64,000 nucleotides of DNA, taken from positions 62,001 through 126,000 of the forward strand of contig NZ_NEVU01000003.1 of assembly GCF_002261355.1 (NCBI RefSeq), read 5' to 3'. The translations under genes and the position numbers were made by a program. Each line of letters begins with the position of its first letter. The stretch's first letter is position 1. A model generated the notes under the pieces. That model was not told where the DNA came from, did no database searches, and worked only from the letters and a program-made list of their open reading frames with translations. Below are positions 19,744 to 27,061 of this stretch, piece after piece. Origin of the DNA: Bordetella genomosp. 12. GTDB lineage: Bacteria; Pseudomonadota; Gammaproteobacteria; Burkholderiales; Burkholderiaceae_B.

Positions 19744-20514
19744 TTACTCGGCCTCGATGACGCTTTGCAGAAACTGACGTGTGCGCTCCTGCCGCGGATC
19801 CGCAAACAGCTCTGACGATGGCCTGTCCTCGACGACGTTGCCCTCGTCAAAGAACAGCGTACGGTCGGAGCTGCGCTCGGCGAACTTCATTTGGTGCGTG
19901 ACGATGATCATGGTCATGTCTTTCTTGGCCGACAGTTCTCTCAGGATTTCCAGAATCCCGCCCACCAGCTCCGGATCCAGCGCGGAGGTGACCTCATCGA
20001 ACAGCATGATTTCGGGCCGCATGGCCAGCGCGCGTGCGATACCCACGCGCTGTTTCTGCCCCCCGGATAGACGAGCCGGATGCGCGTCCAGTTTGTCGCC
20101 CAGGCCGACGAGCTCCAGGTATTCACGACCGCGTGCGTCGGCCTCCTCACGCGACAAACCGAGCACTCGCAACGGGGCTTCCACCACATTGCCCAATGCC
20201 GTCATGTGGGGGAACAGATTGAAGTGCTGAAACACCATCCCTATTTTGCCGCGCACCTGGCGCACGTGGGATGAATTGGGATCGGCCAGACGTCCCTGCG
20301 CATCGCGCCACATAGAAACACCATCGATCTCGATCTCGCCGTCGCTGGGCCGGTCCAGTGTCATCAGCAAGCGCAGCAAGGTGGATTTGCCCGAACCCGA
20401 CGGCCCGATGATGGACAGGGTCTGCCCCGCCGGAATGTCCAGATCGATGCCGCGCAGGACTTCATGCTCTCCGTAGCGCTTACGCAAATTCTTCAGGCGT
20501 ATGCTCGCGCTCAT
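19744..20514 (-). CDS. ehuA: Ectoine/hydroxyectoine ABC transporter ATPase
   Basis: A 256-residue ABC ATPase of the polar amino acid type. It has Walker A GPSGSGKST, the Q-loop VFQHFNLFPHM, signature LSGGQKQRVGIARAL, Walker B IMLFDEVTSALD and the switch His THQMK. The start overlaps the ehuD stop as TGATG. The assignment to ectoine rests mainly on the companion binding protein (see 21834-22754), because the ATPase alone would fit any amino acid porter. It is the last gene of the ehuB-ehuC-ehuD-ehuA operon and is convergent with dut. Confidence 0.85.
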   Translation of the reverse strand: MSASIRLKNLRKRYGEHEVLRGIDLDIPAGQTLSIIGPSGSGKSTLLRLLMTLDRPSDGEIEIDGVSMWRDAQGRLADPNSSHVRQVRGKIGMVFQHFNLFPHMTALGNVVEAPLRVLGLSREEADARGREYLELVGLGDKLDAHPARLSGGQKQRVGIARALAMRPEIMLFDEVTSALDPELVGGILEILRELSAKKDMTMIIVTHQMKFAERSSDRTLFFDEGNVVEDRPSSELFADPRQERTRQFLQSVIEAE

Positions 20515-21185
20515 CACGCACCTCCATAAATGACTTTCAGCCGTGCTTCCAGACGGCGCACGCCCCACGCCGCGATCAGGCTCAGGACCAGAAAGATGAT
20601 GCCCACGAGAGTCAGCGGCTCGGTATAGCGGAATGTGCTCGAACCGATGATCTTGCTTTCCTGCAGCAACTCGACCACGGTGATGGCCGACAGCAACGGG
20701 GTGTCCTTGAACATGGCAATGAGATAGTTGCCCAGCGCCGGCACAACGGGTGGGATAGCCTGCGGCAGGATGATGTCCACCGAGGTGCGCCAAGGCGACA
20801 GGTTCAATGCCGTGGCCGCTTCATGCTGGCCGCGCGGCACCCCTTCCAGGCCTGCCCGGTAGACCTCGGCGCAATAGGCGGCGTAATGCAGCCCCAGCGC
20901 CAGCACACCGGTGATCAACGGCGACATGCTCAAGCCCAACGAAGGCAGCACGTAGAACAGGAAATACATCTGCACCAGCAAGGGCGTGCTGCGGACGAAC
21001 TCCACCACCAACCCGGCCGTCCACGAGACGGCTTTCCAGGGCGAGCGGCGCAACAATGCCAGCACCAGCCCGAACACGATGGCAAACAGCATCCCCAGTA
21101 TGGTGGCCTGCACGGTGACCAGCAAGGCCGAGCCCAAAGAGGGCAGGATTTCCCAGGCGAATTTCCAATCGAAAACAGGAGTCAT
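20514..21185 (-). CDS. ehuD: Ectoine/hydroxyectoine ABC transporter permease
   Basis: A 223-residue inner-membrane permease of the HisMQ/GlnP family with about five transmembrane segments. The EAA loop (EAATALNLSPWRTSVDIILPQA) near residue 130 contacts the ATPase. The conserved VEFVRSTPLLVQMYFLFYVLP entry motif is near residue 62. It overlaps ehuC upstream by 4 nt (ATGA) and ehuA downstream by 1 nt, indicating translational coupling through the operon. Confidence 0.85.
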   Translation of the reverse strand: MTPVFDWKFAWEILPSLGSALLVTVQATILGMLFAIVFGLVLALLRRSPWKAVSWTAGLVVEFVRSTPLLVQMYFLFYVLPSLGLSMSPLITGVLALGLHYAAYCAEVYRAGLEGVPRGQHEAATALNLSPWRTSVDIILPQAIPPVVPALGNYLIAMFKDTPLLSAITVVELLQESKIIGSSTFRYTEPLTLVGIIFLVLSLIAAWGVRRLEARLKVIYGGA

Positions 21186-21823
21186 TGGATACGCACCTTT
21201 TTCTCAAGCCAACGCACCACGCCGGTGATGCACAGCGCCACCGCGAAATACATCAACAGCATGATGCTGAAGATCTCGGTGGTCTGCAGGGTCTCGCTAC
21301 GCAGCAACTGTCCCCGGAACGTCAGATCAGTGATCGTGATGAGCGAGACCAGCGCCGTGTTCTTGAGCAGTTCGATGAAAAGATTGCCCGCCGGTGGCAG
21401 CATGGCCGCGAAAGCCTGGGGCAGGATCACGCGACGCATGATCTGATGGCGCGTGAAATTCAGCGCCACCCCGGCCTCCCGCTGCCCGGCAGGAACGGCC
21501 TGGATCGCGCCGCGCACCACCTCGGCGCCATAGGCGCCAGCGTTAAGCGCCAGAACCACTATGCCCACCAGAATGGCCGGCAGCCGCACACCGAACATCG
21601 GCAAGACGAAGTAGAACCAGAATAGCTGCACCAGCGCCGACGTGCCGCGAAACACCTCCACATAAGTCAGCGAGAGCGTGCGCAGCCAAGCCTGGCTGGA
21701 CAACCGCGCCAGTCCGGCCATGATGGCCAAAGGGATCGCCAGCAGTGCCGCACCCGCCGTGATGCGCAGCGTCACCAACAGCCCCTGCCACAGGGGCCCG
21801 ATCAATTCAGGCAAAGAATCCAT
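21182..21823 (-). CDS. ehuC: Ectoine/hydroxyectoine ABC transporter permease
   Basis: A 213-residue partner permease of the same family. It carries VEVFRGTSALVQLFWFYFVLP near residue 55, and its EAA loop (REAGVALNFTRHQIMRRVILPQA) near residue 118. About five membrane spans. It begins 10 nt after the ehuB stop and overlaps the ehuD start. With EhuD it forms the heterodimeric channel of a type I importer. Confidence 0.85.
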   Translation of the reverse strand: MDSLPELIGPLWQGLLVTLRITAGAALLAIPLAIMAGLARLSSQAWLRTLSLTYVEVFRGTSALVQLFWFYFVLPMFGVRLPAILVGIVVLALNAGAYGAEVVRGAIQAVPAGQREAGVALNFTRHQIMRRVILPQAFAAMLPPAGNLFIELLKNTALVSLITITDLTFRGQLLRSETLQTTEIFSIMLLMYFAVALCITGVVRWLEKKVRIQ

Positions 21824-21833
21824 GGCCGCCCCC

Positions 21834-22754
21834 TCAAGGCGTGCCGCACAACTTGGCCGCCGTCACGTCGCCAGGCAATTCCGCCTTGGTAAAGCCGAAC
21901 GGCGCCACCAGCTTGGCATGCTCCGGCGTGCCCAGAAACTTCGCCAGTTCCGCATTGAAGGCATCCGCGAACGCTTTGTCTTCCTTGCGGAAAGCAAAAG
22001 CGCCATAGCCCCGTGCCTCCTTGCCATCGATGACAGGATTCTTGAAGGGCTGAGCGCGTTCCATGCCGCCGCCATCCTCGGCCTTGTTCAGCAGATCATT
22101 GATGGTCAGCGCCGTGGCCGCGTAAGCATCGGCCCGGCCTGCCTGCACGCCGGCGAACGCGCTCACCGAATCCGGAAACACCACCATCTTGCCCGCATCG
22201 ACCTTGGACTGACGCGCATAATCGCCTTCGATCGCTCCCACCACCACGCCCAACTTCACGTCAGGCTTGTTGGCGACATCCTCGAAACTATGCAACTGCT
22301 TCGGATTGCCCTTGGGCACGAGGAAACCCTCGTCCACGCCGTAGGTGGGATTGGAGAACGCCACCTGCTGGCAGCGCTCGGGCGTGACGTACATGCCCGC
22401 GGCGATGATGTCGAAGCGCTGCGCCTGCAAACCGGGAATCAGGGACCCGAATTCGGTGAGCACCCCGTCGACCTCATCGATGCCCATACGCTTGAGCACC
22501 ACGCGCGCGACCTCTACGGACTCGCCGGTGACGCGGGCATTCTGGCTGTCCATGAACGCATAGGGCGCCTCATTGGCGTAACCGATACGGATGCGGCCTG
22601 CCTTCTTGGCAGCCTGCAAGGTGTCCTCGGCGCTGCTTTGCTTCTCCGCAGCCGGGGGGGCAGTGCTGCTGCCCGAATCGCAGGCGGCCAGGGCGGCCAG
22701 AGTGGCCACAGCCAGCGCACGCTTGGTCCAGGACCAGCTCGTCATCGTTGTCAT
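21834..22754 (-). CDS. ehuB: Ectoine/hydroxyectoine-binding lipoprotein
   Basis: A 306-residue solute-binding protein. The lipobox LAAC near residue 24 predicts a membrane-anchored lipoprotein, a Ser/Ala linker follows, and the SBP_bac_3 fold begins at GRIRIGYANEAPY. From memory of the EhuB family, segments such as DGVLTEFGSLIPGLQAQRFD, AAGMYVTPERC, FSNPTYG and GYGAFAFRKED are close to its consensus. The ligand assignment is therefore stronger than for a generic amino acid binder. No ectoine degradation operon (eutDE) is visible next to it, so uptake may serve osmoprotection, or catabolic genes lie elsewhere. Confidence 0.83.
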   Translation of the reverse strand: MTTMTSWSWTKRALAVATLAALAACDSGSSTAPPAAEKQSSAEDTLQAAKKAGRIRIGYANEAPYAFMDSQNARVTGESVEVARVVLKRMGIDEVDGVLTEFGSLIPGLQAQRFDIIAAGMYVTPERCQQVAFSNPTYGVDEGFLVPKGNPKQLHSFEDVANKPDVKLGVVVGAIEGDYARQSKVDAGKMVVFPDSVSAFAGVQAGRADAYAATALTINDLLNKAEDGGGMERAQPFKNPVIDGKEARGYGAFAFRKEDKAFADAFNAELAKFLGTPEHAKLVAPFGFTKAELPGDVTAAKLCGTP

Positions 22755-22802
22755 CTTGGTGTCCCCTAAATTAGTTCACCAAGAATCTTATGCGAATAAA
22801 TG

Positions 22803-22821
22803 ATTTGAGTACGAATCAAAT
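22803..22821. promoter_or_regulatory. Inverted repeat upstream of ehuB (candidate operator)
   Basis: ATTTGA-N7-TCAAAT, a perfect 6+6 inverted repeat in an AT-rich stretch 49 nt upstream of the ehuB ATG. It sits between the terminator of the preceding operon and the ehuB start, where a promoter must lie. Its size fits a GntR- or MarR-type dimer site. The regulator is not in the window. Confidence 0.4.
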
Positions 22822-22825
22822 TTCA

Positions 22826-22854
22826 ACAAAAAGGGGCAGGATCATGCCTGCCCC
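22826..22854 (-). terminator. Rho-independent terminator after the ABC binding-protein gene
   Basis: On the minus strand GGGGCAGG-CATGAT-CCTGCCCC is followed directly by a run of five T. The perfect 8-bp GC-rich stem lies 33 nt beyond the stop of the gene at 22887-24050. It separates that operon from ehuB. Confidence 0.85.
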
Positions 22855-22886
22855 CCAGGGAAACGCTTATTTAACCCGGGTATATA

Positions 22887-24050
22887 TCAGGGTTGTCCCG
22901 CATAAGAAAATTTGCCATCCTTGATCACACCCATGACACGGGCACGCTCGTCAAAGCCTTGGTGGTCCTTGGGCGTGATGTTCAGCACGCCATTGGGCAC
23001 GGCCAGATCCCGGGTATTCTCAAGCGCATCGCGCAAGGCTTTGCGAAACTCGGCCGTGCCGGGCTTGGCCCCCGTTTTCAGGGCCCGAGCAACCGCAGAA
23101 TCCAGCAGCATCCAGGCCCCATAGGCGTCGCCCGCGAACTGCGTCAGGCTATGGGCGCCGTGCTCCGCCTCGTACTTATCGGCGAAATCCATGGCGACCT
23201 TCTTGACCGGATTATTCGCGGGAAGCTCTCGCGCCACCACGGCCGGGCCGGTGGGAAACAAAGTGCCTTCCACATCGCGCCCGCCAACCTGCAGAAACTC
23301 CAGCGTGCCGATGCCATGGGTCTGGTAGATCGGGCCCTTATACCCACGCTCCAGCAGCGTTTTCTGGGGCAAGGCCGAGGGGGTGCCCGCCCCGGCGATC
23401 AACACGGCATCCGGCTTGGCGCCTATCACTTTGAGCGCTTGCCCCATGACCGAGGCATCGGTGCGCTGGAATCGCTCCTGCGCCACGATCTGCAGGCCGG
23501 CAGCCTGCGCCGCGGCCGAGAATTCCTTCCACCAGCTATCGCCATAGGAGTCGGCAAACCCGATAAAGGCGACTGACTTCACCCCCTTCTTTTTCATGTC
23601 CTGAGCCAGCACCGACGCCATGAGCGAATCGTTCTGGGGCATTTTGAAGGCCCAGGCCCGCTTGGGGTCCGAAGTGGGCTCGACAATGACCGCCGAGGCC
23701 GCCAGGGCCACCATGGGAGTACCGGTTTCGGCCAGCACGTCCAGGCCGGCCAGCGCGGCGGCCGTGGTATTGGGCCCGACGATGGCGTCGACCTTGTCCT
23801 CTGAGGTGAGCTTGCGCATGTTTTTGACCGCGCGGCTGACGTCGGTGCCGTCATCCAGAACGACATAGCGCGCCGGTTGCCCGCCCAGGGTGCTGGGCCA
23901 CAGACGAATGGCGTTATTGGTTTGAATGCCGATGGCCGCGGCCGGGCCGGTAGTGGAGACATCCACGCCGATGACGACTTCGGCCTGAGCGCCAAAAGCG
24001 CAACCCATGGCAACCGCAAGCGCGGCACATCGCTGAACAATGGAGGACAT
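22887..24050 (-). CDS. ABC transporter substrate-binding protein (branched-chain amino acid/amide type)
   Basis: A 387-residue periplasmic binding protein of the LivJ/Peripla_BP_6 class. It has a Sec signal peptide (MSSIVQRCAALAVAMGCAFGAQA, cleavage near residue 23) and then two Rossmann-like lobes, with VDAIVGPNTTAAALA and FIGFADSYGDSWWKEF. The start at 24050 removes a long upstream extension that has no secretion signal. No matching permease or ATPase genes lie beside it, so it is an orphan binding protein. It is probably co-transcribed with the reductase/cyclodeaminase gene 68 nt upstream. The ligand is unknown. Confidence 0.83.
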   Translation of the reverse strand: MSSIVQRCAALAVAMGCAFGAQAEVVIGVDVSTTGPAAAIGIQTNNAIRLWPSTLGGQPARYVVLDDGTDVSRAVKNMRKLTSEDKVDAIVGPNTTAAALAGLDVLAETGTPMVALAASAVIVEPTSDPKRAWAFKMPQNDSLMASVLAQDMKKKGVKSVAFIGFADSYGDSWWKEFSAAAQAAGLQIVAQERFQRTDASVMGQALKVIGAKPDAVLIAGAGTPSALPQKTLLERGYKGPIYQTHGIGTLEFLQVGGRDVEGTLFPTGPAVVARELPANNPVKKVAMDFADKYEAEHGAHSLTQFAGDAYGAWMLLDSAVARALKTGAKPGTAEFRKALRDALENTRDLAVPNGVLNITPKDHQGFDERARVMGVIKDGKFSYAGQP

Positions 24051-24118
24051 GATTGGATTCCGTGTGGAGGGAAAAAGCCGGGCGGCGGTCCCATGCCCGC
24101 CTGGATGCGTATTTTGCC

Positions 24119-25096
24119 CTATGTCTTTGCGGTGCGCGCCCCGCGCCGCGGTCGTTTGGGCTTGGCGGCCTGGGCCTCGTAGACGAAGGCGGCCAGTGCC
24201 AGATCCTCCAGCGCGCTGCCCACGGCCTTGAAAACCGTGATCTGTCCATCCTCGCTGCGCCCGGCCACCCGGCCCGCCACGAGATCGAACAACGTTCCGC
24301 GGATATCCGGCATGCGCAGCGTGCCGGCCTTGAAGGCCTCGAGCAGATCGCCGGATTTGGTCGGCGCCTCCTCGGTGTCGACATAGATGGCGTTGCCCGC
24401 GAAGCAGGCCGGATCGGTTTCCTTCATTTCCGGCTTGAAACTGCCGATGAGATCGAGGTGCGTGCCAGGCTGCAGCCACTCTCCGCGCACCAGCGGCTCG
24501 GTGGACAAGGTCGCGCAGCTGACGATGTCGGCCTGGCGCACCGCCGCCTCGAGATCGCTCACCGCACGCGCGGCCATGCCTTGATCTTGCAGGCGCTGAG
24601 CCAGGGCTTCGGCACCTTGGGGACGTACATTCCAGATCAGGATCTCATCGATGGGGCGCACCGCCCGCATTGCGGCGGGCACCAGGCCGGCGATGCGGCC
24701 GCTACCGAGCACCAGCAGACGGCGCGCGTCACGCCGCGCGAGATAGTCGGCGCCCAACGCCGCGGCGCCAGCGGTGCGAAATGCGGTCACGGCGTCGCCA
24801 TCGACCTGGGCCAGCGGGACACCGGTGCGCGAGCTGTACAGGGTGTAGCTCGCGTGCAAGCCGGGCAGGCCATCGCGCGTGTTCTCCGGGAAGATATTGA
24901 TGACCTTCACGCCGTAGTACCCGGCCTCGCTCCAGGCCGGCATGATGAGCGATGTGCCCTGCCGGTCGCCGGCCGTGATGTTGTGCACATGCCGTGGCGG
25001 CACCGTGTATCCGCCGGCGAAAGCCGCCCGCAACGTAGCGATGACAGCGTCGAAAGCCAGCGCTTTGTGCGTGGCGTCAGTATCGATGTTCAGCAT
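24119..25096 (-). CDS. Ornithine cyclodeaminase / pyrroline-carboxylate reductase family enzyme
   Basis: A 325-residue NAD(P)-dependent enzyme of the ornithine cyclodeaminase/mu-crystallin family. The Rossmann segment LLVLGSGRIAGLVPAAMRAV is near residue 125, VTAFRTAGAAALGADYLAR near 105 and HLDLIGSFKPEM near 230. Members act as ornithine cyclodeaminase, delta1-pyrroline-2-carboxylate reductase or the ectoine-catabolic protein EutC. Sequence alone does not separate these. A strong AGGAGG site precedes the ATG. The basic C-terminal tail is unusual. Its position next to ehuABCD makes a role in ectoine or proline-type compound use possible. Confidence 0.8.
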   Translation of the reverse strand: MLNIDTDATHKALAFDAVIATLRAAFAGGYTVPPRHVHNITAGDRQGTSLIMPAWSEAGYYGVKVINIFPENTRDGLPGLHASYTLYSSRTGVPLAQVDGDAVTAFRTAGAAALGADYLARRDARRLLVLGSGRIAGLVPAAMRAVRPIDEILIWNVRPQGAEALAQRLQDQGMAARAVSDLEAAVRQADIVSCATLSTEPLVRGEWLQPGTHLDLIGSFKPEMKETDPACFAGNAIYVDTEEAPTKSGDLLEAFKAGTLRMPDIRGTLFDLVAGRVAGRSEDGQITVFKAVGSALEDLALAAFVYEAQAAKPKRPRRGARTAKT

Positions 25097-25217
25097 GGGT
25101 AGCCTCCTGCGCCGCATTATGACCGCATCCTGTCCCGGTTTTCCAGCAGACGCTTGAAACGATATGATGGACCGGCAGGGAGCCGGTCTCCCCTCATCAC
25201 GCAACAGGAGTTTCCGC

Positions 25218-25640
25218 ATGAAAAAGACAGCATCCGCAGTCTGGCAAGGCGACCTGAAGAATGGCAAGGGCAGCATTTCGACCCAAAGCGGCGCCCTCAA
25301 GAACCAGCCTTACGGCTTTAAAACGCGCTTTGAAGAAGAACCGGGCACCAATCCCGAAGAGTTGATCGGCGCGGCACATGCCGGTTGCTTTTCCATGGCG
25401 CTCTCGAATGTCCTGGGCGAAGCCGGCCTGACGCCTGACCGCATCGACACCAAAGCCGAGGTCACGCTGGACAAAACCGACGACGGCTTTGCCATCACCG
25501 CCATCCACCTCACCGTGGTGGCCGCCATCCCCAATGCCAGCGACGCCGCTTTCCAGGAAGCCGCCGCCAAGGCAAAAGCCGGCTGCCCAGTCTCCAAGGT
25601 GCTCAACGCCAAGATCACGATGCAGGCCTCCCTGGCCTGA
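25218..25640 (+). CDS. OsmC-family organic hydroperoxide reductase
   Basis: A 140-residue thiol peroxidase of the OsmC/Ohr superfamily that reduces organic hydroperoxides. Both redox cysteines are present: HAGCFSMALS near residue 59 and KAGCPVSKVL near 125. Together with the NPEELIGAAHAGCF segment they favour the OsmC branch over Ohr. The CAGGAG site places the start at MKKTASAVW. It is monocistronic, between a divergent reductase gene and mntH. Confidence 0.88.
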   Translation: MKKTASAVWQGDLKNGKGSISTQSGALKNQPYGFKTRFEEEPGTNPEELIGAAHAGCFSMALSNVLGEAGLTPDRIDTKAEVTLDKTDDGFAITAIHLTVVAAIPNASDAAFQEAAAKAKAGCPVSKVLNAKITMQASLA

Positions 25641-25687
25641 TCGCGGCAGTGCTGCGGCGCGCCACGCGCGCCACAGCGCGAAAATCC

Positions 25688-25730
25688 TTGGATCTGGGTC
25701 CTGGCATATCTACAATGAGAAGTATTCTCA
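25688..25730 (+). promoter_or_regulatory. mntH promoter with Fur-like operator
   Basis: A -35 TTGGAT at 25688 and a -10 TACAAT at 25711 are 17 bp apart, near-ideal for sigma-70. The inverted repeat TGAGAAG-T-ATTCTCA at 25716-25730 starts at the last base of the -10 and runs through the start site. It matches the 7-1-7 Fur pattern (TGATAAT-N-ATTATCA) at 12 of 14 positions. A metal-dependent repressor (Fur, or an MntR-like protein) bound there would block initiation. The mntH ATG is 13 nt downstream, after AAAGG. Confidence 0.7.
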
Positions 25731-25742
25731 GAAAGGTATGAC

Positions 25743-27011
25743 ATGACCCGTTTGCTGCTTGCTCTGTCCGGACCCGCAGCCCGGCATCCCGGGTTGCGCC
25801 GTGTCATCGGCTCAGGCGTGCTGGTGGCAGTCGGCTATATCGACCCGGGCAACTGGGCCACCGATATCGCGGGCGGCGCGGGCTTCGGCTATGGATTGCT
25901 GGCCGTCGTCTTCGCGGCAGCTTTGCTCGCCATGGGTTTCCAGATCCTGGTGGCGCGCCTGGCGCTGGCCACCGGGCAAGATCTCGCCGCGCTCACCACA
26001 CGCTACCTGCCGCGCAGCGTGGCCAACGCGGCCTGGCTGGCCGGTGAAGCCGCCATCTTGGCCACAGCCCTGGCCGAGCTCATCGGCGGCGCCATCGCCC
26101 TGCGGCTATTATTCGGTCTGCCTCTGCTGGCCGGCATCGCGGTCACCGGCATTGCCACCCTGACCGTTTTTTATGTCGCACGCGGCCAGGTTCAGCGTCA
26201 TGAGCAGATCATTGCCGCGCTGCTTGGCATCGTCGCGCTGAGCTTTGTCATTCTGTTGGCCAAGGCCCGTCCGGACCTCATGGCCATCACCGACGGCGTG
26301 GCTCACACCGCGCACGCCCTGGCCGATCCGCGCGGTTTCATGATTGCGCTGGGCATCCTGGGGGCGACGTTGATGCCACACAACCTCTACCTGCATTCCG
26401 GCGAGCTCGCCCAACGCGCCCAGGGACTGCCGCCGGGCTTGCGCGGCATCGCCTTTCGCCTGGCACGGCAGGACACGGTCATTTCGCTGAGCCTGGCCAT
26501 GCTCGTCAACGCGGCCATCATGATCGTCGCGGCGGCCTCGCTTGCCGGGCAAGGGCCCGTCGTGGCCAATCTGGATGCCGCCCACGCGGCGATCGCGCAG
26601 TCGCTGGGCGCCGGAGCCGCCCTGCTCTTCGCTCTCGCCCTGTACGCATCGGGGCAGAGTTCCACTATTACCGGCGTCATGGCCGGCAAAATCCTGTCAC
26701 GGGGTTTCGAGCGCGGCAAACAGGTGTCGGCCTCGCGGCGAGCCCTCATGACCCGCGTGGCGGCCGGTCTGGCCGCGGCGGCCATGCTGCTGACAGGCGG
26801 CAGTGCGCACCCGGACAGCATCCTCGTACTCAGCCAGGTGATCCTCAGCCTGGCGCTGCCCTTTGCACTTATCCCGCTCGTTCTGCTGGCTTGCCGCAGC
26901 GATGTCATGGGCCGCTGGAAGCTGTCCGCGGGCTGGGCGGCTGCGGCCCTGTGCTGCAGCGTTGGCATCGTCATCCTCGATGCCTATCTGCTGGCTGACA
27001 TGATGGTCTGA
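25743..27011 (+). CDS. mntH: Nramp-family divalent metal transporter
   Basis: A 422-residue proton-coupled Mn2+/Fe2+ importer in the inner membrane, with 11 or so transmembrane segments. The two metal-site motifs are seen: DPGNWATD in helix 1 (near residue 36) and MPHNLYLHS in helix 6 (near 207). The GQSSTITGVMAG helix is also typical. The upstream Fur-like operator fits regulation by iron or manganese. It is convergent with ptsI, with a terminator between. Confidence 0.93.
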   Translation: MTRLLLALSGPAARHPGLRRVIGSGVLVAVGYIDPGNWATDIAGGAGFGYGLLAVVFAAALLAMGFQILVARLALATGQDLAALTTRYLPRSVANAAWLAGEAAILATALAELIGGAIALRLLFGLPLLAGIAVTGIATLTVFYVARGQVQRHEQIIAALLGIVALSFVILLAKARPDLMAITDGVAHTAHALADPRGFMIALGILGATLMPHNLYLHSGELAQRAQGLPPGLRGIAFRLARQDTVISLSLAMLVNAAIMIVAAASLAGQGPVVANLDAAHAAIAQSLGAGAALLFALALYASGQSSTITGVMAGKILSRGFERGKQVSASRRALMTRVAAGLAAAAMLLTGGSAHPDSILVLSQVILSLALPFALIPLVLLACRSDVMGRWKLSAGWAAAALCCSVGIVILDAYLLADMMV

Positions 27012-27018
27012 AAAGCGG

Positions 27019-27041
27019 AAAGCCGGCTCCTGGCCGGCTTT
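27019..27041. terminator. Bidirectional terminator between mntH and ptsI
   Basis: AAAGCCGGC-TCCTG-GCCGGCTTT is a perfect 9-bp stem with A and T tracts at its ends. It lies 7 nt after the mntH stop and 20 nt before the ptsI stop, so it can serve both convergent genes. Confidence 0.85.
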
Positions 27042-27061
27042 CGCGTACCCGCAGCCTGGCC

